This document shows, piece by piece, positions 9,059-19,930 of a stretch of DNA of 64,000 nucleotides. The notes beneath the pieces are model-generated. The model did not search any database. It had not been told where the DNA came from and was given only the letters and a program-made list of their open reading frames with translations. Location: contig NC_064039.1 in NCBI RefSeq assembly GCF_932526225.1, positions 682,001 through 746,000 of the forward strand, in the 5' to 3' direction. Each line of letters starts with the position of its first letter. The stretch's first letter is position 1. The position numbers and the translations under genes are program-made. Source of the DNA: Nematostella vectensis (Eukaryota; Cnidaria; Anthozoa; Actiniaria; Edwardsiidae).

Positions 9059-11186
9059 CGTTAGCACAAATCGCGGGGAGCTTTCCAACGCATTCCAACC
9101 AAGAGTTGTGCTCCTTGTGCGGAATGGAATAGACACATAGACTTTAGAAAATGAGATTTATCGCGGTGACTAGCGATGGTCGTCTTTTGCGGAGTGGTTA
9201 TTGCTCGATGGATATCCACACGGGGGACGTAGCCACTGTTTAAAGTGGCCTGCGAAGAGAGGGTGAAAGCTGGGTGAACAGGGATAAATGTGTATTCTTT
9301 ATCGCATTTACTCGTTTACCCTTAACGCCGTAAAATAGTGATTATAGAATGAATTACATTTCCGATGGAAAAAATGATCTACCTGTCCAAAACTGTTTCT
9401 TGTTGCTGTTTGCTAAAGAAGCAATTTTGACAGACCGCGAAGGCTATTTCGTCAATAATCTGACGTATCCTCAAGCATAATTCGCAAATAGTCGTGTAGC
9501 CTGGTAGAATGGTGAAACGAGCACTGAAGAGGTCGACGGTTATAATTTTCTACGATCCGTCGAAACCTGACGATAACAATCAGGAGTGACACTGCCAATG
9601 CAGTTAAATACAAATACATTTCGGACTCTTGGATTTTATTTGAAAGCGATGAATTATTAAGGCATGTTTACTTGTGTATATCCTTGGGTCTAAAAGTGAG
9701 ACAGAGCTTTTCATCCAGCGCTGCATAAATCACCTCTCCAAACATAGAAAAGGCCCTATTTTTTTATAAACCGTCACTTCTATAATAGATGAAATAGTTC
9801 TGTTTTTTATTCAATCTCCTTCGTGTCTTTCTGTCTTTTCCCTTTCTATTTATACTATGGGATCTCGAGAAATGAATCGAAATGCGCGGTTTGCATAAAT
9901 TACAAACACTTTTTGAATACAAACTAGGCTTTACAAACAAAGAAGTATATTAAAAATACAGTAAATGTTTCTCTGTTTTCACGATTACTTTTTTCAACGT
10001 TTTTTTTCTTAGAGTTGAAGCCATGTATACCAAGAGATTAACATATTTTAAAGTCACCTTTCTAAAAGATGCGATTAGATTTCGTACCGATATTTGAGAC
10101 AGTTTGCAGGGAAGCTGATAAGCACATTAAGCTTTGTTCGCCTTTCCTGATCCTTTTTCAAGTGAGTTTCCTTCTATAGAGAAGCCAAATACTAATGCTA
10201 TGCCGCCGTTGAAAAATCTATAAATAAGCGCAAGGCCAATATTATCGACAATAGAATCCATTTGATAGTCATGTCAATTATGCCAGCTGTAAAAGCGCGA
10301 GCTCTTTGAACATCCAATACAAACCCATCCCCAGACAGCCCCTGTCAGTGGTTAGTTGCAACGAAAATCGCGGGCTCAGGGGATTCTGGGATTGCAAGAA
10401 ATATATTCAAACAACCAAAGGATGGAAGGAGGGAAAAGTACTAGAACAAATGTAGTAGCCTTCCTTGCAGCGTGTTATTAATTTTCAGAGTAGTTCTTGT
10501 TTTCAGCATAACAAGGTGCTGGAACTGTGATCGCGACCATGAAAAACGCTTTTCTTCCCCCAACGATCAATATTCGACTATTTTTCTACCCACAACGCGA
10601 TCATTTGGAGCTCTTCTCCCTCTGTCGAGTGTAATTGCCCTCAGAGAAATGGGAATCTTGGGATACTTGTGAGTATGATAAACAAAAAACAAGAATGGTG
10701 GTGTTTTAACACACCTCAGTACAGTAATGACCTCCTTTGCAGAGATTTCACTCGTCACGTATCACTCGCTTCCTCAACATTAAAGAAAGGAAAAGGAAAC
10801 TAGCTACTGAGAATACTCAAAGAATTTTAGCTATAGAAGGTGTTAATAATGTAATAACCACCGTAGGATTTGAGAAAGACATATGACGTGCGCTTACAGG
10901 GCGAGACTAGTGTTATTGATTGCGTCTGGAGACATCACACGGACACACAATGCGTGGTCCGTCATACAATGATAAAATATAGATTTAGGCATTGCCTAAA
11001 AGCGATAACCTGACCATATTTTTGCACCCCCCTTGACACAAACATGACACATACCCAGTTTGGTTGTCATATAATGTTTCCTTTAAGAGATGAATATAGA
11101 TATGACATCGGGATAGTTTTGCTTAAAAAGACGTCATCGATGACGTCACGCATAACGTGACCATATACGTCTCCTGACAAAGCTAA
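9059..11186. other. Intergenic, AT-rich, no gene recognised
   Basis: 3' flank of the PKI-like gene, then unique AT-rich DNA. Short open frames near 10472-10758 overlap on both strands and have no recognisable domain. Nothing else stands out. Confidence 0.4.
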
Positions 11187-11849
11187 GGACGCGGTCATTA
11201 ATTACTGGGGGGCGGGGGGCGGCTATTTCGCAAAACCCTGGGCTCAATAATTTTGGCCCCCACTTAAATACAAGCCCAGAAAATCGTGACCCCCCCTAGA
11301 CCGGCCGCCCAAAAATTTGCACCACCCCCACCACATTTTTATATTCAATAATTATATCTCTTTAAAACCACAGAGACTTGATATGCATACTGAGTGTAAC
11401 TGAATATAACCTTTACTAAAATATAGATCAACTAGCATGTCAATTTTGTCCTATTTAATTTAGATATGAATCTTTACTTTCGCTAGTTTAAGAGTGGCAC
11501 AGAGATAAACAACAAATATTGGTGTCGCTAGAAAACGACGTCGTCGACAATTTTAACAAAGACATTTGAAACATTTTAAAGCATTCGTTTTGTTTAACTG
11601 ATTTGAACGGGCAGCTTTGTCTGTTGAACCATGAGAGGGTTTCTCAAAATTTATTTATATAAAGACAAGATTTGGTACCTGAAAATTATGGAACTAGATA
11701 TACAATAGTAGTAGGAAACATGTGAACTGAATAAAATGTTCATTTCAACAATGACTGTCTTGCTCAGTATTATATTAAAACCAGTGACCCCCCCTTTAAT
11801 GACAGCCCCCAAAAACGTAGCCCCCTCCCAGTAATTAATGACCGCTCCC
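11187..11849. mobile_element. Harbinger-type MITE with TAA target duplication
   Basis: Inverted ends: left GCGGTCATTAATTACTGGGG (11191 onward); the right end, complemented, gives GAGCGGTCATTAATTACTGG. Both continue into G-rich (left) or C-rich (right) stretches. The element is bounded by TAA at 11184-11186 and TAA at 11850-11852, the 3-base TWA duplication typical of PIF/Harbinger elements. The interior is AT-rich without a transposase, so it is non-autonomous. Confidence 0.7.
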
Positions 11850-11852
11850 TAA

Positions 11853-13025
11853 TGCTCAAAAACTCAATTAATATAATAAATAGTCAATTTGCATTCATAT
11901 CTTTCTTCAAGACCTCTTTCCGGGTTTCTTTGCTGTTGATTTTTATTGATCCACTAAAGGCTAAGTATTAATACTAACCTTTGGATAAATCCACGCCATT
12001 GATTGGCTGATTAGTATAACTTGTGCTTTTCTTGCTATCTCAACCATATCTACACGCTATTTTTTCCGCATCGTAGAAGGCTTGCCTCATTGAATGCCAA
12101 AGACACTTTGTTTATTTTCTATTCTAGTCCAAGCAAATTACAGACAAAAGGGCAAAACCTGGTTTTTGAGGCTTGAAAAAGTAACAGGTAGGCTATTTAT
12201 AGTTTTATGTACTTTTTACTTTGCTTAGAGACATTTTTTAAAACCGATTTAGAATGTGCATTAGAGCGTGTTACCATTGCTTTTGTATACTTAAATATGT
12301 TTCACAAAAAATGAGCCATTGTCGTCAGCCCTTTAATATTCCACAGAGGGGCAGAGGCAAAGTTCTTCCATATATCCGACTAATCCTGATTTAAATGGTG
12401 TTACCCCCTATTCGCATCCCTGTAGCTGCGAGCCTAGACATGCCAATATATAGAATTTCAATCTCAGATCGAAGACTTGTAGCCATGGAAGCATTGTAAG
12501 TGCCTTTTTTCTTGTGGTGTATTAGAAAGCCCTTGCATAATTGCGGGTTGACTGCCATATTTTCTCGCTTTATGAAAATTAATGACTCAACTTCTAAATT
12601 CAGCACTTACTGCATAGCTTCTAGTTCTCATTGATTTTACTTTAAGTTTACTTTTTCCTAAACAATTTCTTAATCTATATCTTCATTCCAGGCCTATTCC
12701 ACCTCATGTAATAAAATGTTCTCTTAGTATTAAAATTTAGGCAAAACTTGGGAATCTGGAATCTGCGCTTTTATGGCACAATGCATCGATGCGGGTCAGC
12801 CTTGGCAGGCTAATTGTGGCTTGCGGAACAGAGAATGCATTTTAATGAATCATTATTATCTCTAAAATGTCTGTTGTTTGCGCATGCAGAACAACTTCAA
12901 ACACCATCCATTATACGCTTAGAGACTCACACTACTGAACGATCAAGACGAGTTTAGTAATATTCCTCTAATGTATAAAGTGCTGAGTTTCTATGAACTC
13001 TACACCATTATCTGCGCTAGATTTA
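11853..13025. other. Intergenic, AT-rich, no gene recognised
   Basis: Unique AT-rich DNA between the MITE and the 52-bp repeat. No supported coding region. It probably contains an upstream exon or promoter of the ligand gene at 13630, but none could be fixed. Confidence 0.35.
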
Positions 13026-13286
13026 GGGAAGAAGTGCTAATAAATACCACCAACCTTACGCAATATGCTAGCCAATGGGGAAGAAGTGCTAATAAATACC
13101 ACCAACCTTACGCAATATGCTAGCCAATGGGGAAGAAGTGCTAATAAATACCACCAACCTTACGCAATATGCTAGCCAATGGGGAAGAAGTGCTAATAAA
13201 TACCACCAACCTTACGCAATATGCTAGCCAATGGGAAAGAAGTGCTAATAAATACCACCAACCTTACGCAATATGCTAGCCAATGC
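13026..13286. repeat. 52-bp tandem repeat, 5 copies
   Basis: Five near-identical units beginning GGGAAGAAGTGCTAATAAAT and ending in the GCTAGCCAAT word, with starts at 13026, 13078, 13130 and so on. One base change is visible in the last unit (gggaaa for ggggaa). Near-identity implies recent expansion. Confidence 0.9.
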
Positions 13287-13629
13287 TAGCAAAAGTAACG
13301 CCTGTATTCACTTATTCCAAATAAGGTTGCACTTGGAGAATCCAAGTATCCCGCAGTGCTTCTTTGGTGTCAATTAAATTCTCAAATAAGCCTAAATTAA
13401 AAAAATTCTAGTTATGAAGTAGCGTTTATGTTCCTATACCTGTTTTCAAGGATAAGGATAAGCTATTTAAACGCCCCCATGAGCCAGTGCGGGCTATGAC
13501 ACATGGATTCCCTGGTGCAACCTCATTTGAACTAGCTTATAATGTGCTCACCATGCTTGTTTCCTGACAATAGGTGAGAGAGGGTCTATCGAAAAAAGTG
13601 CATGTTATAACTGTTCTTTCTCGATACAG

Positions 13630-14442
13630 TTCCCTGCGATGCTTTATACTGTTGTGGTGCTTGCGTGGCTGGCTCACATGACTACAGGCGAGCCGGCGCG
13701 TAAGTCGAAGTACCTCATCCAACCAAAAGATTGCACGCATTCCATCATGTACGATTGTTATGAGAAGGAGAAACCCAACCTAAAAGGAACTATCATCTGC
13801 TTGAATTTCACCGAGCAGATGCTAAAAGATCAGCTCAAAAATGCGGGAGGTTACAATCCGCGTTATATGGCCGCTAACCTGTACGAAGCGCTCAAGTTTG
13901 AGGACCCATCCGGTTGGACCTACACAACCACAACCGGTCCACCTTTGGAAGGCCAGCAGCCAATAAGCCGCCGTTTTAGATGGCCTTTGGAAGGCCCCAA
14001 GCGAATCATCCATCCAGACTCAACGGATGGACGTCATCGAATGAAGCGAATGATTGGAGGCGCAGGGGACTGCTGGGAGAAGGGCACACAAACACAAGGA
14101 AGTAGTAGGTATCATATGTGCACTTTCTGCCATAGGATCACACAGCTTCCAGACGGTCAGTTCCCGCGATATATTAACGAAGTCGTGTGTCGGCACTCAC
14201 TGGGCGCGGCCTCAGGGGCCGTGGCGTCGGATCAGTTCTGCGTCGCAAATGCTGGAGAGTGCAGCCAAAAGGTTCTGAAGCTCGAGGGATTGATCTTCAC
14301 GGGATATGAGCCGGCTCCTGATTTGGGAAACAATATCTATAAGCCGAAGTGGGAGACGACTACTCTGAACATCAGGTCGTGCTGTGATTGTGAGATGTAT
14401 GGCAACATGTTAGCTATGATGAATTTTATAAACGGACTGTGA
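13630..14442 (+). CDS. Secreted, furin-processed cysteine-rich ligand precursor 1
   Basis: The coding exon opens after a splice acceptor (tacag, ending 13629) and stays open to TGA at 14440-14442. The first ATG (13639) begins a signal peptide (LYTVVVLAWLAHMTTG). The three codons before it are also open, and the paralogue at 17724 suggests the true start lies in an upstream exon not located here. The pro-region has a conserved Cys block (KDCTHSIMYDC) and GGYNPRYMAANLYEAL. A dibasic RMKR site lies at residues 134-137 counted from 13639. The mature part, about 130 residues, has nine Cys ending in RSCCDCEMY, with FPRYINEVVC in the middle. The spacing resembles cystine-knot cytokines of the Trunk/PTTH/noggin or IL-17 type; the family choice is inference. 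ATTAAA at 14529-14534 may serve as polyadenylation signal. Confidence 0.75.
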   Translation, partial: FPAMLYTVVVLAWLAHMTTGEPARKSKYLIQPKDCTHSIMYDCYEKEKPNLKGTIICLNFTEQMLKDQLKNAGGYNPRYMAANLYEALKFEDPSGWTYTTTTGPPLEGQQPISRRFRWPLEGPKRIIHPDSTDGRHRMKRMIGGAGDCWEKGTQTQGSSRYHMCTFCHRITQLPDGQFPRYINEVVCRHSLGAASGAVASDQFCVANAGECSQKVLKLEGLIFTGYEPAPDLGNNIYKPKWETTTLNIRSCCDCEMYGNMLAMMNFINGL

Positions 14443-14534
14443 ATAAGCAACAAAATCGTGCGAACAAGTGGGTCACTTGCTGAACTACTTTTTGCATGGG
14501 TTGGAAGCAAGATGGTTAACACATTTGCATTAAA

Positions 14535-15303
14535 GTTTTGCCATATTTGTAATAAGGTCCTACCACCTTTGTAATAAGGTCGTGCCACATGAGTAATAAG
14601 GTCGCGCCACATTTGTAATAAGGTCGTGCCACATTTGTAATAAGGTCGTGCCACATTTGTAATAAGGTCATACCACATTTGTAATAAGGTTTTGCCACAT
14701 TTGTAATAAGGTCATACCACCTTTGTAATAAGGTCGCGCCACATTTGTAATAAGGTCATACCACATTTGTAATAAGGTCGTGCCACATTTGTAATAAGGT
14801 CCTACCACCTTTGTAATAAGGTCGCGCCACATTTGTAATAAGGTCAGGCCACATTTGTAATAAGGTCCTACCACATTTGTAATAAGGTCGTGCCACATTT
14901 GTAATAAGGTCGTGCCACATTTGTAATAAGGTCGTGCCACATTTGTAATAAGGTCAGGCCACATTTGTAATAAGGTCGTGCCACATTTGTAATAAGGTCG
15001 TACCACATTTGTAATAAAGTCGTGGCAAATGTTATAAGGTCGTGCCACATTTGTAATAAGGTCGTGCCACATTTGTAATAAGGTCGTGCCACATTTGTAA
15101 TAAAGTCCTACCACATTTGTAATAAGGTCGCGCCACATTTGTAATAAGGTCGTGCCATATTTGTATTAAGGTCATACCACCTTTGTAATAAGGTCATACC
15201 ACATTTGTAATAAGGTCATACCACATTTGTAATAAGGTTTTGCCACATTTGTAATGAGGTTTTGCCACATTTGTAATAAAGTCGTGCCCTATTTGGAATA
15301 ATG
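14535..15303. repeat. 22-bp satellite, ~35 copies
   Basis: Unit GGTCGTGCCACATTTGTAATAA with variants (GTCATACC, GTCGCGCC, GTCCTACCACCT). It starts about 90 bases after the stop of ligand gene 1 and overlaps its possible 3' untranslated region. The minus-strand 156-codon frame across it is a repeat by-product. Confidence 0.95.
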
Positions 15304-15409
15304 TAAAGGTTCAGACTAAAACATTTTGAGAATAAAACATAATTTCTAAATATACGATTCAACAGTATGATGTTTTTTCGTCTCATATTACAGAACAAGG
15401 TACAAGGAA

Positions 15410-16536
15410 GGGTTTCAGTAGAGGGGTAAGGGAGGGGCACAGTAAGGGAGTAAGGTAAAGTAGAGGGGTAAGGGTGGGGCACAGTAAGGGAGTAAGGTAA
15501 AGTAGAGGGGTAAGGGAGGGGCACAGTAAGAAAGTCAGGTAAAGTAGAGGGGTAAGGGAGGGGCACAGTAAAGTAAGGGAGTAAGGTAAAGTAGAGGGGT
15601 AAGGGAGGGGCACAGTAAAGTAAGGGAGTAAGGTAAAGTAGAGGGGTAAGAGAGGGGCACAGTAAGGGAGTAAGGTAAAGTAGAGGGGTAAGGGAGGGGC
15701 ACAGTAAGGCAGTAAGGTAAAGTAGAGGGGTAAGGGTGGGGCACAGTAAGGGAGTAAGGTAAAGTAGAGGGGTAAGGGAGGGGCACAGTAAGGGAGTAAG
15801 GTAAAGTAGAGGGGTAAGGGAGGGGCACAGTAAGGGAGTAAGGTAAAGTAGAGGGGTAAGAGAGGGGCACAGTAAGGGAGTAAGGTAAAGTAGAGGGGTA
15901 AGGGAGGGGCACAGTAAGGGAGTAAGGTAAAGTAGAGGGGTAAGGGAGGGGCACAGTAAGGGAGTAAGGTAAAGTAGAGGGGTAAGGGAGGGGCACAGTA
16001 AGGGAGTAAGGTAAAGTAGAGGGGTAAGAGAGGGGCACAGTAAGGGAGTAAGGTAAAGTAGAGGGGTAAGGGAGGGGCACAGTAAGGGAGTAAGGTAAAG
16101 TAGAGGGGTAAGGGAGGGGCACAGTAAGGGAGTAAGGTAAAGTAGAGGGGTAAGGGAGGGGCACAGTAAGGGAGTAAGGTAAAGTAGAGGGGTAAGGGAG
16201 GGGCACAGTAAGGGAGTAAGGTAAAGTAGAGGGGTAAGGGAGGGGCACAGTAAGGGAGTAAGGTAAAGTAGAGGGGAAAGGGAGGGGCACAGTAAGGGAG
16301 TAAGGTAAAGTAGAGGGGTAAGGGAGGGGCACAGTAAGGGAGTAAGGTAAAGTAGAGGGGTAAGGGAGGGGCACAGTAAGGGAGTAAGGTAAAGTAGAGG
16401 GGTAAGGGAGGGGCACAGTAAGGGAGTAAGGTAAAGTAGAGGGGTAAGGGAGGGGCACAGTAAGGGAGTAAGGTAAAGTAGAGGGGTAAGGGAAGGGCAC
16501 AGTAAGGGAGTAAGGTAAAGTAGAGGGGTAAGGGAG
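15410..16536. repeat. 42-bp G-rich satellite, ~27 copies
   Basis: Unit of 42 bases (words GTAAGGGAGGGGCACAGTAA and AGGTAAAGTAGAGGG), highly uniform. Two units near 15567 and 15611 carry a 5-base insertion (taaag), and a few have single changes (agagag, gggaaag). Because 42 is divisible by three, a 321-codon minus-strand frame of a 14-residue repeat (LPYPSTLPYSLTVP) runs through it. There is strong G/C strand asymmetry. Confidence 0.95.
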
Positions 16537-17683
16537 GTGTTCAGTAAATACTAAAATCTTATAGTAAAAAAAGGATAGTATAGAACAGATCTGGATCGAG
16601 TAGTGGTAAATTAGAGGCTTAAAAACTAGAAATGAATAGATACACCTCTAAGGGCCAATCGTGGTTCTGTCTAAAACGTTATTCAAAACAAGTCTGGTTA
16701 AGAGGAATTCAAGCGTATGATAAGTATTGCTAGCTCCAAAATGTTGTTTATCTAAGTAAGCTGAAGACGAATCTAAAAACATTTAAGGCACGATCACTAC
16801 TATTTGTTTGAACATAAAGAATCTCATTGGTCACTTGGCTTTAGACCTTTAATCTCATTGGTCACTTGGCTGTAGACCTTTAATCTCATTGTTCACTTGG
16901 CTTTAGAAATTTGAACCCACTTATTGAGTGCTTCACTCTTCGGTGGTTTTTCCGCTTACAAAAACAATTTCCCGTCTTGTGTCTCCGAGGTAAAAGGTCT
17001 ATAACTATACAAGTATCAGCTGCTTTTCTGCATTTAACGATACGTCGATAGGCCTAAATAAACTAAAGGTGGGTGGCCGAGACTTTCAAAGACTGTGATT
17101 TAAAGGCGTGTCGTTCATAGTTGCCCGTACTTTTCTGTTCTACAGACTTTTAAAAAAGATAGAACTTGTGTCGAAATCAAGAAATATTTCTCCTTACAAA
17201 TTATTGAACAAAATCTCAAATAAATAAGATATCTTCGTTTCCATGAAGAAGTTTGATGAATGAATATAACGATGTGTTAGAAAAATTGATAATAAAGGAA
17301 TAAATATATTTAACTAGATGAAATCCGAACACTGAACACTAGGAAAAGCAGTTTCCCATGCAGCGAGAAAGATAACTATTCTATTTATGGTATTTGACAA
17401 ATAAGTTTTAAAAGTATATGCAAAAATGCCAAGCATTTTAAAATCAAATACACGCTCGACTGCTTTTGTAGTGTTTTCATTAAAAACGACAATTTATTTT
17501 TTTCGGGGTCCGGTATCCATCAAACCGCAAAAGGAGGACTTTAGCCTCTCCAGTCCAGTCCAGTCCAGTCCAGTCCAGTCCAGTCCAGTCCCCCCCCCCC
17601 CCCCCCCCCCGACACCACGCGCCATCCTGCTCTGTGGCCCCTGTGATATATTTAATCGTCTTATCATAAGCATTTCTTTTCAG
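16537..17683. other. Intergenic with short repeats and a C homopolymer
   Basis: Three copies of a ~40-base unit (CTCATTGGTCACTTGGCTTT) lie at 16823-16910. A run of seven to eight CCAGT units at 17551-17590 leads into about 20 consecutive C (17591-17610). No gene recognised; the last part is the upstream region or 5' untranslated region of ligand gene 2. Confidence 0.6.
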
Positions 17684-17723
17684 GTGAACAAGACTGGTGT
17701 GATTGGTGAGAACGCAACTCAGC

Positions 17724-19080
17724 ATGAAGGTAAACGACCGCTCACGATGGACAAGCCTTGTATTTTTTTCCAATTTCTAAAATAACGAAAATGATTTTTT
17801 TAAACTAACATCTCTATTTGCGTGCTTCTATAGTTAACTTTCCTTGCTTGCTTCTACTTCCCTTTAATAAAACCTTAGATATATTCCTTTCTTTTATAAA
17901 ACCTTAGATATATTCCTTTCTTTTATAAAACCTTAGATATATTCCTTTCTTTTATAAAACCTTAGATATATTCCTTTCTTTTCAAACTTGACTAATTGCT
18001 TGGTACACGAAGGGCAGACTGAGGGAAAAAACAGACATATGGTTTCTGGACTGTGTTTTCTAAGTACTGCATTATTATCCCCAGGCGATTATGCTGACTG
18101 CCCTTGTTCTCCTGCTTGGTCTCCTGGTTGCCCGCGCATCATCGTCCGCGAGGATCGTGCAGCCCAACAAGTGCACAAGCTACGTCATGTACGACTGCTT
18201 GGAGAAGGAATTGCCGCGCCTTGAAGGTTTGGTCTGTGTGAACGACACTGAGGAATTCCTCACCAGGAAGCTAAAGGACGTGGGTGGGTACAACCCGCGA
18301 TATGTGGCAGCAAATCTGTACGAAGCACTAACCTTCGAGGACCCCTCTAACTACTACTTCCAAAAGACGACCCTCCCCGCGAGGAAGCGTCTCCCGAGCT
18401 TGATAAAAAGTAGATGCGGTAAGAGTTACTATTTGCCCGGCCATCCCTGCTACCAAGTGAAGTTTACTCCAACTCCACAACCGTACATTGAAAACAACCA
18501 TACCAAACCGATCAGAGAACACTCAAAATTGCTAAAACCAACTCCAGCCGCCAAGGCTCTCAGACATGCAAAGAAGACTATGGAATGGCCTTTAGAAGAA
18601 ACCGACCATCCGGAGCTGACGGTACCTTGGGCTGGCAAAAGAAGACGCGAGGCACGTGTTAGGCGGATGGCTGGCGAGCGCGTGCAGGGCTGTTATGGCA
18701 AGGGCACAAGGGTTTTGGGGAATAATCGCTATCACACGTGCAGCACGTGTCACATCATCTCGACGCTTCCCTCAAACCAGTTCCCGCGATATCTCAATGA
18801 AGCCGTGTGCCGTCACTCACTGGCCGCACATGCGTCAGGTGGACAGAAGGGTGAGACGCCATTTTGTTTCGCGAATGCTGGATACTGTGCACAGAAGATT
18901 ATCAAGAGCGCTGGTCTCATTCTGGAAGGCTACAAGGAAGACCCTGTGTTAAGCAAGAGAATGGGCAAGAGCGTGCTGGTGCAGAAATGGAAGGAGACGA
19001 CCCTGTCGATTCGCTCATGCTGCGACTGTGAGATCTACGACTCTACCAAGCAGCTATTAGGAATATTTGGAAAGAAGTAA
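17724..19080 (+). CDS. Secreted, furin-processed cysteine-rich ligand precursor 2
   Basis: Two coding exons are proposed: 17724-17729 (ATG AAG, then donor GTAAAC) and 18085-19080, after acceptor ccccag. They join in frame to give a signal peptide MKAIMLTALVLLLGLLVARA. If the first exon is not used, ATG 18091 also gives a signal peptide. The pro-region repeats the Cys block of paralogue 1 (CTSYVMYDC, GGYNPRYVAANLYEAL) and has an extra insert with two Cys (SRCGKSYYLPGHPC). A cleavage site RVRR lies at residues 189-192 counted from 18091. The mature part has the same nine Cys, FPRYLNEAVC and IRSCCDCEIY. Tandem location, same strand and same Cys pattern indicate gene duplication with a diverged linker. 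It is probably a cystine-knot-type ligand; the receptor is unknown. Stop TAA 19078-19080. Confidence 0.75.
17868..17982. repeat. 28-bp tandem repeat, 4 copies, in intron
   Basis: The unit CCTTAGATATATTCCTTTCT plus TTTATAAAA occurs four times at 28-base spacing. It lies in the proposed short intron of ligand gene 2. Confidence 0.9.
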
Positions 19081-19323
19081 TGATAAAAGGGACACACCCT
19101 TTAAAATGTTTTCCCAATTTTGAATACTTTTGAAACAAAAAGTTTGATTCCAATGCAAATATAAAAGCTAATTTTACTCTTGCTGCCTTAGTTCTTATAT
19201 TTAGACATTTCGAGGTTATACACAAATCACAGAAAACTTTAAAGGAAAGGGGGGATGGGGGAGGGTTAGAGCCTCTTGCCAAAGCTTACGATTTGTACAT
19301 CTTGAAATTGCCGCTTATTGCAC

Positions 19324-19329
19324 AATAAA
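19324..19329 (+). terminator. Polyadenylation signal AATAAA
   Basis: AATAAA about 245 bases after the stop of ligand gene 2, followed by unrelated sequence. Plausible 3' end signal; not proven. Confidence 0.4.
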
Positions 19330-19494
19330 ATGACGACATGAGTTGGACTCCGGTTAACCCTGTTGTTGGTAGTGAAGAAAACGGTTAATTCTATGTGTGT
19401 ATAAGGATGGAAAAAGTTTCTAGACGGATTTAGTGAACTATCAACAGAGCCGATTGAGCTTTATTGACCCGTGGTCAGTGAATTACTACTCCGA

Positions 19495-19665
19495 GTTGTC
19501 TAATTTATGAGCATTATCTAGCGAGTTGTCTAATTTATGAGCATTATCTAGCGAGTTGTCTCATTTATTAGCATTATCTAGCGAATTGTCTCATTTATTA
19601 GCATTATCTAGCGAATTGTCTCATTTATTAGCATTATCTAGCGAGTTTTCTCATTTATTAGCTAA
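19495..19665. repeat. 30-bp tandem repeat, 5-6 copies
   Basis: Unit GAGTTGTCTAATTTATGAGC plus ATTATCTAGC, with later units changing to GAATTGTCTCATTTATTAGC. It lies in the gap between two convergent genes. Confidence 0.9.
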
Positions 19666-19930
19666 TTAAATTACCAGGAAGTAAATAAAATGATTGACGA
19701 TTTTATCTCACACTCTTTAAAGATTCATTTACTTGTGACGAGTCGCACAAATTAGTAAAGCTTCACTTCACTTGGCCATGGACACCCAGCTATGCCTTCC
19801 TAGATCTTTCAATTCAATCAAAAATAATCTGTATTGACGTAACAAATGTGTAGACACGCCTTTACCATGCGCCGGTGCAATATTCCCGGGACAGGAAGTG
19901 ACGATGCAATATTCCCGGGACAGGAAATGA

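Noticed and set aside
12391-12606. 71-codon minus-strand frame
   Set aside because: Isolated, without a domain or splice sites fitting a neighbouring gene.
14668-15138. 156-codon minus-strand frame rich in YYKCGTTLLQMW
   Set aside because: Shadow of the 22-base satellite; the frame cycles through the repeat.
15535-16500. 321-codon minus-strand frame of a 14-residue Pro/Tyr/Ser/Leu repeat
   Set aside because: It is a by-product of a 42-base satellite whose length is divisible by three. Units with 5-base insertions break it, and there is no signal peptide or splice context.
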